Assembly (NCBI GenBank): GCA_030740295.1
Contig: JASLXP010000298.1
Coordinates: 1-16,657 of the forward strand
DNA: 16,657 nt
Source of the DNA: Planctomycetota bacterium
Lineage (GTDB): Bacteria; Planctomycetota; PUPC01; JACPCR01
Reading direction: 5' to 3'
This document shows positions 8,230 through 14,806 of this stretch, piece by piece; the first letter of the stretch is position 1; every line of letters begins with the position of its first letter. The position numbers and the translations under genes are program-made. The notes under the pieces are model-generated. The model was not told the DNA's origin, did no database searches, and saw only the letters and a list, made by a program, of their open reading frames with translations.

Positions 8230-10113
8230 ATGAACACCAGACTTCTTTCCGTCCCTTTACTACTGCACTTCTCAGCATTTTCGATCTCAGCGGCTGAGCC
8301 GTTTACCAGTGCCGGAGACGGCCGATGGCTGGCGAGGGCCACCTGGGTCGGAGGCAAAGTTCCCGGAGTCGGAGACCGGGCCGTTATCAGGCACGAAGTA
8401 ACGGTCGGCACTCAGGTCGATGTGGGTCACTCTTCCAGCGATGAAATCCAGGAACCGGCCATTTACGTCGAGGGCAAAGGTTCCCTGATTATCGCTGAAG
8501 ACGCACAGCTTACTTGCCGCGGTCATCTCTGGTCTCACGGACCCGTCGTGTTGAAAGCCGGAGCCAAGCTTGTTTTCAATTCTGAAAAAGCAGAAAAGAA
8601 GACGCATTATCTGTTGGCGCTTTCTGTGGCAGGGAACAGTGATCCGGTGCTCACGATTCGCGGTTCGAAAAAGAAGCCTGCGATGGTCACCAGCAAGCCC
8701 CTGCATCAGGCATCCATTGTGGATGGGCATCGACAATTGAAGCAGAAGAACGGTTCCATCTATCTTTTCCCGACCAGAGGCGGTGGTCGCATCGATGCCA
8801 CATTTGCACATTTCATCGGCATGGGCACAGAGACATTATCCGCCTGGCAATACACTCAGAGGGACGGGATGGTGGTCATCCTCGAGAACTGTGTTCTTGA
8901 CAATTGCGGCAAGGTTCTTCCGCGGGGCACAGCCAGGATAAGGCTGCGCTTCGACCGTTGTCGCTGGGTGAATACCATCCCGATGACCAAGCGTGATCAG
9001 GGGGCCGGTGCCGGCGTATTTCGGACCGCGTCAGGCAAGGGATCCGAGTGCCGCCTGACCTTCTGCGACTTTGACGAAATCGTCTCCCTCTCTCTGGCCA
9101 ACGGCTACACGATTGAGGACTGTATCTTCCGCCAGGGGGTGTATCGCTACGGCGGCAAATGGAATGAAGGCGATATCGTTTCCTTCAAACGCAATCTGCT
9201 GCGCTGGCCAGAGAAATATGGAGGAGGCGGCATCCGCTTGCCCTATGGTGAGACCTATGAAGACTGCATCTTCATCCAGGATTACCTGTCGCACAACAAC
9301 CCGCACTTCATGAATGTTCGCGGTAAAACGGGTACTGCAAAACTGCTTGCATGTCTGTTCTGGTTCAGCGGTCCAAACACCACAACTTTTGGGCCTGAGG
9401 GCGATGGCCCAATGCCCGGCAAGGCTGAGGCAGGCACAGCCAGAGAAAACAGGCTCATCATCGAGCGCTGTATCTTCATGCCGAACGGCAACGGACCGGA
9501 CAAAGAACGAAATCTCTCCGCCAACATCACAAGCGGCGTCTTCCCAACGACGAATGCCCAGGTCATCGTGCGCCGCAACACGGCATTCTCCGGTGGCGGC
9601 CCGGGCGGGGTCTGTATCGGTGAAACGCATCCGACGGTCAAGGGAGCTCTCGTGTACGTCAAGTCAAATATCTTCGTCGGTTCGCCGAAAAACGACGGCA
9701 TGAAGATGCACGATTTTGGCAAAGGTGTTGAGGGTGCAGTAAGAGCAGAAGACTGTGACTACAACGCTGGATTCCGCCTGAAAAACGGCAGCAACTACAT
9801 TCCCGGAAGAACCGGCAAGGGCTACAGCAAACTCAAGCTTGTGGGAGACAAGGAAATCGGCAAACACGACATCGACGATGTAGACCCGAAGTTTGTGAAT
9901 GCAAGCCGCACCCCTCTCACCTGGTCCAAATCAACGGGTGGCGACGGGACGATGATCAGCGCCATGGACCAGTTGCAGCCGAATGGCAAGCACCGCATCC
10001 AGGAGCTCCTCGATTACATCCGGGAAGGCTTTCGGCCGCAGAATCCAAAACTCAGAGGCGCTGGTGATCCCGCCGCCGACAGCCCCGACATCGGAGCGGT
10101 AGACCTGAAGTAG
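8230..10113 (+). CDS. Secreted right-handed parallel beta-helix protein with G8-like N-terminus
   Basis: 627 aa. A signal peptide spans about residues 1-21 (MNTRLLSVPLLLHFSAFSI, then SAAEPF). After it comes a stretch resembling the G8 type fold (ATWVGGKVPGVGDRAVIRHEVTV), where short strands with W, P and GD recur. The rest shows irregular repeats of strands and turns with regularly placed Cys, Asn and Gly (VILENCVLDNCG, TIEDCIFRQGVY, IIERCIFMPNGNG, VIVRRNTAFSGGG), characteristic of pectate-lyase-like parallel beta-helices. It ends in PAADSPDIGAVDLK, a tail common in secreted beta-helix proteins of this type (SPCIDAG/DIGA). Likely an exported polysaccharide-binding or -cleaving protein. No catalytic residues can be named with confidence, so a lyase or hydrolase activity is not claimed. 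There is no strong Shine-Dalgarno before the ATG. It is convergent with the acid-sugar dehydratase gene. Confidence 0.82.
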   Translation: MNTRLLSVPLLLHFSAFSISAAEPFTSAGDGRWLARATWVGGKVPGVGDRAVIRHEVTVGTQVDVGHSSSDEIQEPAIYVEGKGSLIIAEDAQLTCRGHLWSHGPVVLKAGAKLVFNSEKAEKKTHYLLALSVAGNSDPVLTIRGSKKKPAMVTSKPLHQASIVDGHRQLKQKNGSIYLFPTRGGGRIDATFAHFIGMGTETLSAWQYTQRDGMVVILENCVLDNCGKVLPRGTARIRLRFDRCRWVNTIPMTKRDQGAGAGVFRTASGKGSECRLTFCDFDEIVSLSLANGYTIEDCIFRQGVYRYGGKWNEGDIVSFKRNLLRWPEKYGGGGIRLPYGETYEDCIFIQDYLSHNNPHFMNVRGKTGTAKLLACLFWFSGPNTTTFGPEGDGPMPGKAEAGTARENRLIIERCIFMPNGNGPDKERNLSANITSGVFPTTNAQVIVRRNTAFSGGGPGGVCIGETHPTVKGALVYVKSNIFVGSPKNDGMKMHDFGKGVEGAVRAEDCDYNAGFRLKNGSNYIPGRTGKGYSKLKLVGDKEIGKHDIDDVDPKFVNASRTPLTWSKSTGGDGTMISAMDQLQPNGKHRIQELLDYIREGFRPQNPKLRGAGDPAADSPDIGAVDLK

Positions 10114-10259
10114 TGCTCGGGCAAAAAGGGAGAAAGGAAAGCAGAAGGAGATGACCGGCACAGCAACCGGAATAGCCACAATTCTCACAAACTCGGGGCA
10201 CCTTTGCAGAACACACTGTAAATCGACGAGTTGTAGCAGAGGTGTGCAGACAGGTTGTA

Positions 10260-10321
10260 GTAGGATGGCTCGGCCGTCTCGGGTGGACGCGGCCTCAGAC
10301 GGGCGAGGACGCCCATCCTAC
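10260..10321. repeat. GTAG-headed REP-like inverted pair, copy 1
   Basis: 62 bp beginning gtaggatgg and ending ccatcctac. On the minus strand the unit starts GTAG and runs into GGGCG-tcct-CGCCC, an imperfect palindrome. A GTAG-type tetranucleotide before a palindrome is the layout of REP sequences mobilised by RAYT (IS200/IS605-like tyrosine) transposases. The plus-strand end also starts GTAG, so this is an inverted pair, like a BIME. Confidence 0.8.
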
Positions 10322-10346
10322 GATTGAATGGTGCGGAGTTAAGGAC

Positions 10347-10405
10347 GTAGGATGGCCGTCTCGAAGATCGTAAGCCGTTGAAGACGGGCGGGACGCCCAT
10401 CCTAC
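10347..10405. repeat. GTAG-headed REP-like inverted pair, copy 2
   Basis: 59 bp with the same ends as copy 1 (gtaggatgg ... ccatcctac) and the same minus-strand core GGGCG-tcc-CGCCC-GTC. The middle differs from copy 1. The two copies lie 25 bp apart in the same orientation. Confidence 0.8.
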
Positions 10406-10433
10406 GATTCATCCTACGATTCATCCTACGATT
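10401..10433 (+). repeat. 12-bp tandem repeat at the REP end
   Basis: cctacgattcat occurs at 10401-10412 and 10413-10424, followed by a 9-bp partial copy to 10433. The unit is the terminal cctac of the REP-like copy plus 7 bp of flank, so it looks like slippage at the repeat end. Confidence 0.85.
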
Positions 10434-10456
10434 GTGCCCATAGGGAGTCGGCTGGA

Positions 10457-11545
10457 TTACATCCGAAGCGCCTCGAGTGCTTCCCAAATGAATTCAACTC
10501 CGTGGCCGGGACGGCTTGGAGCGGAGGCGAAGCCTTCTTTGATTTCGAGTGGGTGTTGGATACAGGCGTCGAGGCCGAAGCCGTGGGCTTCGAGGTAGGA
10601 GCTGTTGGGGATGGCGGCGAGGAGGTGCACTTGGAGGTCGTGAGCGCCGTGGGTGGTAACGGGCAGACCGCGCGATTCTGCGAGCCTGGCGATCTTCAGC
10701 CACGGGGTGATGCCGCCGCAGTTGGCCACGTCCGGCTCGGGGAACGCTGCGCCGCCGGCGGCGAGGAGCTTTTCAAATTCATAGACCGTGTGGAGGTTTT
10801 CGCCGGATGCGACGGGCAGCGCGCCTTCACGCTGGATTCTGGCGTGGCCTTCCATGTCATCGGGGATAGTCGGTTCTTCAAGCCAGTAGACGTCGTGCTC
10901 GGCGAAGGCATGTGAGGCTTCGATGGCCTGATCGACGCTCCAGCACATGTTGGCATCGACCATGAGCGGAATGTCCGGCCCCAACAATTCGCGCATGGCC
11001 GCGACGCGCTCGACATCCTCGCTGATGTTCTGCCGGCCGACTTTCATTTTGATGGCTCGGAATCCTTTATCGAGGTTGCGGCGTGTCTGTTCACGAAGTT
11101 CATCGAGCGGCAGGAGCAGATCGATGCCCCCGGCATATGCTTTCACTTGGTTGTCCGTCCCGCCGAGGTGTTGCCACAACGGTTCGCCAGCAAGCTTCGC
11201 CTGCAGATCCCAGAGAGCGATATCGATGGCGGCCATCGCAAAGGAGACGATTCCACCGCGGCCAACGTAATGCATGTGCCACCACATCTCGTCCCAGAGT
11301 TTTTCGATCTGGTCTGGGTTTTTGCTGATCAGGAACGGCGCCAGGTCATTCTGCGCCATCGCATGGATCGCCGACCCGCCCATGCTGCCAACTGTGTAGG
11401 TGTAGCCGATGCCCTCCGCACCTTCGTCGGTGAGGAGGCGGACAATGACGACTGCAAAGTGTGTCATCTCGCCGTGGGTTGAATCGGTGAGTGTTTCAGG
11501 AAGCGGGATGAGGTAGTGATGTGATTCGAGGTGTTCGATTTTCAT
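10457..11545 (-). CDS. Mandelate racemase/muconate lactonizing enzyme family protein, probable acid-sugar dehydratase
   Basis: 362 aa, full length for the enolase superfamily. It has an N-terminal capping domain (to about residue 120) and a TIM barrel. Every residue of the mandelate racemase subgroup is present at mandelate-racemase numbering +2: KxK bases K166 and K168 (IKMKVGR); metal ligands D197 (VDAN), E223 (LEEP) and E249 (ASGEN); the D272-H299 dyad (EPDVAN, TTHG); and E319 (LEAHG). Such enzymes abstract a proton alpha to a carboxylate at a Mg2+ centre, and most bacterial members dehydrate aldonic or aldaric acids to keto-deoxy sugars in the cytoplasm. The N-terminal layout (GxGYTYT; YVGRGG; IDIALWDLQAKLAG) resembles L-talarate/galactarate dehydratase, but the substrate is not fixed. 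The Shine-Dalgarno is weak. Upstream lies 735 bp of repeats, so it probably has its own promoter. Confidence 0.93.
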   Translation of the reverse strand: MKIEHLESHHYLIPLPETLTDSTHGEMTHFAVVIVRLLTDEGAEGIGYTYTVGSMGGSAIHAMAQNDLAPFLISKNPDQIEKLWDEMWWHMHYVGRGGIVSFAMAAIDIALWDLQAKLAGEPLWQHLGGTDNQVKAYAGGIDLLLPLDELREQTRRNLDKGFRAIKMKVGRQNISEDVERVAAMRELLGPDIPLMVDANMCWSVDQAIEASHAFAEHDVYWLEEPTIPDDMEGHARIQREGALPVASGENLHTVYEFEKLLAAGGAAFPEPDVANCGGITPWLKIARLAESRGLPVTTHGAHDLQVHLLAAIPNSSYLEAHGFGLDACIQHPLEIKEGFASAPSRPGHGVEFIWEALEALRM

Positions 11546-11602
11546 GTTGTTCTCAATATTCTTCGCTCAATCCCTCACGGGCCTGCAGTGCAGAGCCTTC
11601 TT

Positions 11603-11638
11603 CACCATCCGGGCGAGCCGGGCGAGCCGGATGGGGTC
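11603..11638 (-). repeat. REP-like hairpin, outer copy A1
   Basis: Runs from caccatcc to ggatggggtc with the 9-bp core gggcgagcc duplicated in tandem. The arms ccatccgg/ccggatgg are complementary. On the minus strand it reads gacccc, stem, ggtgaa, the flanks shared with the other hairpins in this region. Confidence 0.85.
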
Positions 11639-11658
11639 GCATACGGCAACTTCGCAGG

Positions 11659-11738
11659 TTTAGCTCGTAGCCTCATTCACCATCCGGGCGAGCCGGCGAG
11701 CCGGATGGGGTCAGAATCCGTCAAGTCATTTACATCCA
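11659..11738 (-). repeat. Extended REP-like unit with outer copy A2
   Basis: The hairpin at 11678-11712 (caccatcc ... ggatggggtc, with an 8-9 bp core duplication) lies in a longer repeated context. It is preceded by ttagctc and cctcattcacc and followed by aatccgtcaag and a cattt/catc-like stretch. The same context recurs around A4 at 12156-12227, so the mobile or duplicated unit is about 70-80 bp rather than only the hairpin. Confidence 0.8.
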
Positions 11739-11758
11739 CGACCCTCATTCACCATCCA

Positions 11759-11766
11759 GGCAAGCT
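11759..11766. repeat. Left 8-bp target-site duplication
   Basis: ggcaagct directly abuts the left terminal inverted repeat and is repeated exactly at 12119-12126. On the minus strand it overlaps the hairpin loop (gcttgcc) of A3. Confidence 0.8.
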
Positions 11767-11818
11767 CTGTCCTTTACCCATAAGTCTCGCTGGGCAATCA
11801 GTGTTTGCCTGCCGGAGC

Positions 11819-11864
11819 GACCCCTGCCTGCTTGCCAGGCAGGTGAAGGAGGTTGAATGGTTAG
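11819..11864 (+). repeat. REP-like hairpin B1
   Basis: gacccc, then a 6-bp stem TGCCTG/CAGGCA with loop CTTGC, then ggtgaa-nn-aggttgaatggttag. The inverted partner is B4. Confidence 0.85.
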
Positions 11865-11884
11865 AAGCGAAACAGACACGCCAC

Positions 11885-11930
11885 GACCCCTGCCGCCTTG
11901 TGCGGCAGGTGAAGAAGGTTGAAAGGTTAA
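11885..11930 (+). repeat. REP-like hairpin B2
   Basis: Same flanks (gacccc and ggtgaa), stem TGCCGC/GCGGCA with loop CTTGT. Compared with B1, stem positions have changed on both sides so that pairing is kept. The inverted partner is B3. Confidence 0.85.
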
Positions 11931-11961
11931 CCCCAGCGGAGGAGAAACAAACTCAGCGAGG

Positions 11962-12006
11962 TAACCTTTTAACCTGATTCAACTGCCTGGCAAGCAGGCA
12001 GGGGTC
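11962..12006 (-). repeat. REP-like hairpin B3 (inverted)
   Basis: On the minus strand: gacccc, stem TGCCTG/CAGGCA, loop CTTGC, then gttgaatcagg. It has one change (gtt for ggt) just outside the stem. Confidence 0.85.
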
Positions 12007-12027
12007 TAGAGACGATTTTCTCTGTGT

Positions 12028-12073
12028 CTAACCATTCAACCTGATTCACCTGCCTGGCAAGCAGGCAGGGGTC
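12028..12073 (-). repeat. REP-like hairpin B4 (inverted)
   Basis: On the minus strand: gacccc, stem TGCCTG/CAGGCA, loop CTTGC, then ggtgaatcaggttgaatgg. It is nearly identical to B1, differing mainly at the two bases after ggtgaa. Confidence 0.85.
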
Positions 12074-12118
12074 TTTCAGAGTCATCATTGCCCAGCGAGA
12101 CTTATGGGTAAAGGACAG

Positions 12119-12126
12119 GGCAAGCT
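12119..12126. repeat. Right 8-bp target-site duplication
   Basis: An exact copy of ggcaagct (11759-11766), directly abutting the right terminal inverted repeat and followed by the right half of hairpin A3. Confidence 0.8.
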
Positions 12127-12155
12127 GGATGGGGTCTGGATTCAGCTTCGGCTTT

Positions 12156-12227
12156 CTTAGCTCATGACCTCATTCACCATCCGGGCGAGCCGGATGGGGT
12201 CTTGAAATCCGTCAAGCTATTTCCATT
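12156..12227 (-). repeat. Extended REP-like unit with outer copy A4
   Basis: The hairpin at 12175-12201 (27 bp, stem ATCCGG/CCGGAT, loop CTCGC on the minus strand) sits in the same longer context as A2: ttagctc and cctcattcacc before it, aatccgtcaag and a ccatt-like stretch after it. This is the undisturbed form that A3 can be compared with. Confidence 0.8.
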
Positions 12228-12280
12228 TCGGTGTACTAGCGATGCGCACACGGCGGCCATGAGCAGTGCGAACGAGTGAG

Positions 12281-14521
12281 TCATCGTTCATCTCCTGTAC
12301 CTTCCGGGTCGTTGGTTCGCAGCCCCATCTGATCGAACGGAATCGGTTTGAAGCCGGGTACCTTGTTGAAGGCGGGGGCGTTTTGTTTCAGCGAAAGATC
12401 GCCCGCGCCCGGGTCCGCCAGTCCCGGATCGCCGGTCGTCACCCAGTTGTCGTGCGCGTCGAGCTTCCCGGAATGGTCGAAGATGCCCTTGGGTCCGGAT
12501 TCGGTGGCGAGTGGAACATTTGGGTGAAACAGCACATTGCTGTAAACGTGGCTCACCGGTCGAAAAAATTCGTCCGGCTCCTTCTTCGAGAGCCAGACCT
12601 TGAAGCCGGGGTATTTCCGGTACGGGGTCTGTTCAATTTTTCCATCGCCAAACTTGTCCCGCGTCTTGTTCCAGTGTGAGAACCACCGCTGCTCTTTAGC
12701 GCGGGCGCCCTGTCCATACATCAGAACGCAGTCGATCATCAGGTTATTGTAGGTACGGCACTCGCCACCTCCGTTGACAAGAACGGCTGGGCGCCCCGTG
12801 ACGGCGCCAACGTTCCTGAAGACGTTTCCATGGATCGCGACGCCCCAGGAAAAATTGTCCGGGTAAACACCGACAGTGGGAACATCGTGGAAGTAGTTAT
12901 AGCGGACCGTGATTCCCCGGGACTCCGCTCGGGGCCCGGTGTAGACGTAGAGGGACCCGCCATCAAACATGTGATATTTGGGCAGGTGGTGAATCTCGTT
13001 GTATTCGATGGTGACGTCATTGCTCCTGCGGATGCGGATTCCGAAGTGCGGGCCGTCGTGAATATCGCAGTGGGCCACCCGGTGGCCGACGCCATCTATC
13101 ATAACCCCAGGCAATTGCGATTTCTGGTCCCAGCCGAAATCGTGGATGTGACAGTTCACGACCTCGTTGCCGGCCGGTTCGAGGGATTCGAAGTCGCCGC
13201 CGCGCAAGTGCACGCCGTGGCCGCCGAGGCCGTGGATGTGCGAATCGAGGACGCGGACGCCTCTGCCAGTGATCGTCAATCCGCCAGCCGTGAAGTTGGC
13301 AATGGTGCAGTTGCGGATGGTGACGTCACGGCATCCCTCAATTGCGAATCCCAGCCCCCGGCCGGTCTCGAAGCGCAGCCCCTCGAAGGTCACGTTCGCC
13401 ACGCCCTGCATCTTGACCATAGGTCCGGCCAGGACGGAAAGTACTGCGGGCCCGGCATCGAACGACTTCGGCGGATAGAGATAGAGCAGGCCCCTGGCGC
13501 GGTCGATGTAGTATTCACCTGGCCGGTCGATCTCCTCGGGGATGTTCACGAAGTGGAAATGCGGCAGCCGGACCGATTCGCCCAGGCCGATGCCTGACAG
13601 TTCGGGCCGGGCGAGCGTGATCCGTTTCCGCGCGACGTCCACGGAGGCCAGCCGGTTGAAGGTCCACTCCCACGTCGAGGAGAGCACGCCGTCGAGGAAG
13701 ACGTTTCGCAGGTCGTACCAGTGCTTCATACGGTCGAAAGCGACCTCGAACGTTCCGCCTCCGAGCCTGGCTGCGACCCCGCGATCGGCCCGGTACCGGG
13801 AGAGCCTGGGGCCGGGATCGATGACCCTGGTGTAAGTCGCTTCTCCCGGCAGCCGGATGTTGTCGATGATGCGTTGAACCTCGAGCTCGTACCCGCGCAG
13901 CTTCCGCTTCGTGGGAAGGTAGTGGCGGTAGACCATGAACTCGGACTCCTCGCCCCCGTTGGGCCAGCGCGCGAGTTGCATTCGCTGGTTAGCGAAGGCA
14001 AGCGTCACCGGCGGGGTGCGATTCCATGGTTCCATGGACCAGCCGTGGCGGGTGATCTCCCCGAAGTCGGTGATTCCCTGGGCCTTCAGGTCGGCGATAA
14101 GGATGTGCTTCCCAGCGGATCGGTCCACCAGGCGCGCCAGGAACGCCCTATCGGCAGCAGGACAGAAGGAGCTCTTGGAAAGGATCTTGCCGCCAAAGAA
14201 GGTGGCCCTTTCTCCCTCAGCCGCGCGGAAGGTGATGGGCGCGGCGGCCGTGCCGGAGTCGGCTTTGAAGAGAGCGAACGGCTTATCAACGATGTAATGC
14301 CCCCCGCGGATGGTCACAGTCACGGGCCCGGCCCGGCGGCCCTCAAGCCGGCGGAGGGCGTCCCGTGCCGCGCCGAGGGACCCCAGGGGGTCCGTGGCCG
14401 TACCTGCGGCGCCGGTTTTGCCCGTGGGCGCCACGTGCAGCACTTCCGCCGGTACTGCGCCAGAGCAGAGAAGCACCAGTAATGGCAGACAAGGCGCGAT
14501 GATGGTTGCGGGATTATTCAT
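12281..14521 (-). CDS. Secreted right-handed parallel beta-helix protein, GH141-like
   Basis: 746 aa from the ATG at 14521 (an upstream in-frame start at 14593 would add 24 charged residues before the signal peptide and is less likely). The chosen start gives a clean signal peptide (MNNPATIIAPCLPLLVLLCS, cleavage near VPA-E), has AGG about 7 bases upstream, and overlaps the previous reading frame's stop as ATGA. The mature protein opens with LHVAPTGKTGAAGTATDPLG and DSGTAAAPITFRA, then LAFANQRMQLARWPNGG, the layout of secreted beta-helix glycosidases such as GH141. Rungs follow: VTIRNCTIANFT, VRVLDSHIHGLG, EVVNCHIHDFG, VTIEYNEIHHLP, ITVRYNYFHDV, VAIHGNVFRNVG. GH141 contains alpha-L-fucosidase and xylanase activities, but no activity can be assigned here. 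It is probably co-transcribed with the PQQ-like gene upstream. Confidence 0.85.
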   Translation of the reverse strand: MNNPATIIAPCLPLLVLLCSGAVPAEVLHVAPTGKTGAAGTATDPLGSLGAARDALRRLEGRRAGPVTVTIRGGHYIVDKPFALFKADSGTAAAPITFRAAEGERATFFGGKILSKSSFCPAADRAFLARLVDRSAGKHILIADLKAQGITDFGEITRHGWSMEPWNRTPPVTLAFANQRMQLARWPNGGEESEFMVYRHYLPTKRKLRGYELEVQRIIDNIRLPGEATYTRVIDPGPRLSRYRADRGVAARLGGGTFEVAFDRMKHWYDLRNVFLDGVLSSTWEWTFNRLASVDVARKRITLARPELSGIGLGESVRLPHFHFVNIPEEIDRPGEYYIDRARGLLYLYPPKSFDAGPAVLSVLAGPMVKMQGVANVTFEGLRFETGRGLGFAIEGCRDVTIRNCTIANFTAGGLTITGRGVRVLDSHIHGLGGHGVHLRGGDFESLEPAGNEVVNCHIHDFGWDQKSQLPGVMIDGVGHRVAHCDIHDGPHFGIRIRRSNDVTIEYNEIHHLPKYHMFDGGSLYVYTGPRAESRGITVRYNYFHDVPTVGVYPDNFSWGVAIHGNVFRNVGAVTGRPAVLVNGGGECRTYNNLMIDCVLMYGQGARAKEQRWFSHWNKTRDKFGDGKIEQTPYRKYPGFKVWLSKKEPDEFFRPVSHVYSNVLFHPNVPLATESGPKGIFDHSGKLDAHDNWVTTGDPGLADPGAGDLSLKQNAPAFNKVPGFKPIPFDQMGLRTNDPEGTGDER

Positions 14522-14751
14522 GTTTGGACCTGAGTATGGCCTGGACCCTCGCTCGGACGCCGGGTCCAGTTCCGAATCTCTCTCCTGTTGCATTCCCCGG
14601 TACTCAACTCCGCAAGGCGTTCAGCCAGGTCACGCAGTATTGCGATCTCGTCTTGACTGACAGGCGTTTGGATCTCGGAATTGCCCAGGTCAGAAATGGT
14701 GTCGAACCGCTGGTCGTCAGTGAATATGAAGAGGCCGTTTGGTTTGCTCAT
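14518..14751 (-). pseudogene. Sulfatase remnant (N-terminus only, large internal deletion)
   Basis: 77 codons starting MSKPNGLFIFTDDQRFDTI, the start typical of formylglycine-dependent sulfatases (PNILFIFTDDQR, holding the metal-binding DD), continuing SDLGNSEIQTP as in family members (ALGNPEIQTPN). It then jumps to an unrelated helical stretch (DEIAILRDLAERLAEL) and ends at TGA, instead of running the usual ~450-500 residues. The C-x-P/A-S-R active-site signature, where Cys is converted to formylglycine, is absent, so it cannot be an active sulfatase. GGAA precedes the ATG. The stop overlaps the beta-helix gene's start (ATGA), so translating this remnant may still help translate the next gene. 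The 55-bp gap to the PQQ-like gene upstream suggests one operon. Confidence 0.78.
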
Positions 14752-14806
14752 GGTTCCTTTCTGCCGGACTGCTCACCCCGACGCAGTCGAGCAGTCGTCT
14801 GTAACG

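Larger units (their letters stand above)
10114..10456. other. Repeat-bearing intergenic region between convergent genes
   Basis: 343 bp between two stop codons. The first ~145 bp have nothing recognisable beyond a purine-rich stretch after the stop. The remainder holds two REP-like inverted repeats and a 12-bp tandem repeat listed separately. The minus-strand open frame through it is only the translated repeat (RRM-rich) and not a gene. Confidence 0.8.
11767..12118. mobile_element. 352-bp MITE-like non-autonomous element with 32-bp perfect terminal inverted repeats
   Basis: The terminal inverted repeats at 11767-11798 and 12087-12118 (ctgtccttta... inward) are perfect reverse complements over 32 bp, flanked by an 8-bp direct repeat ggcaagct. 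Inside are four REP-like hairpin units, two direct (B1, B2) and two inverted (B3, B4), placed nearly symmetrically, so the whole element is close to one long palindrome. There is no transposase gene. 8-bp duplications occur in several IS families (for example IS66, ISL3, IS256), but these ends do not identify one. It probably moved using a transposase from elsewhere in the genome. Alternative: growth by repeat recombination, with the matching 8-mers being leftover hairpin loops. Confidence 0.8.
11750..12136 (-). repeat. REP-like hairpin A3, interrupted by an insertion
   Basis: The left part 11750-11766 and right part 12127-12136 join, after removal of the inserted element and one copy of ggcaagct, into a 27-bp hairpin unit of exactly the same length as A4. 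It differs from A4 at three positions; two of these replace a G-C stem pair with A-T, so pairing is kept. Confidence 0.85.
11546..12280. other. 735-bp repeat cluster between two same-strand genes
   Basis: No credible gene. The region is made almost entirely of REP-like hairpins of one structural family, arranged as four outer copies and four inner copies, the inner ones inside an inserted 352-bp element. The plus-strand open frame crossing 11531-11977 only translates the repeats. The promoter of the dehydratase gene must lie near 11546-11600, but no clear boxes are seen. Confidence 0.85.

Noticed and set aside
10185..10487. 100-codon open frame on the minus strand rich in RRM repeats
   Set aside because: It is the translation of the GTAG palindromes and their 12-bp tandem and overlaps the 3' end of the dehydratase gene.
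11531..11977. 148-codon open frame on the plus strand
   Set aside because: It translates the REP-like repeats and half of the inserted element (HHPGEP repeats); its content is set by the palindromes.
11603..12201. Possible CRISPR array
   Set aside because: Repeats occur in both orientations, spacing is irregular, the intervening sequences are themselves repeated, and no cas gene is present.
12830..13597. 255-codon open frame on the plus strand
   Set aside because: Antisense to the GH141-like beta-helix gene; composition shows low-complexity reverse translation with no family features.
14446..14521. Lipoprotein signal in the GH141-like protein (LVLLCSG)
   Set aside because: The residue before the cysteine is leucine, not Gly/Ala/Ser, so it does not fit a lipobox; a normal signal-peptidase site at VPA-E follows.
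12281..14593. Longer start for the beta-helix gene at 14593
   Set aside because: It would place 24 charged residues before an otherwise clean signal peptide; the ATG at 14521 has an AGG upstream and the ATGA overlap.
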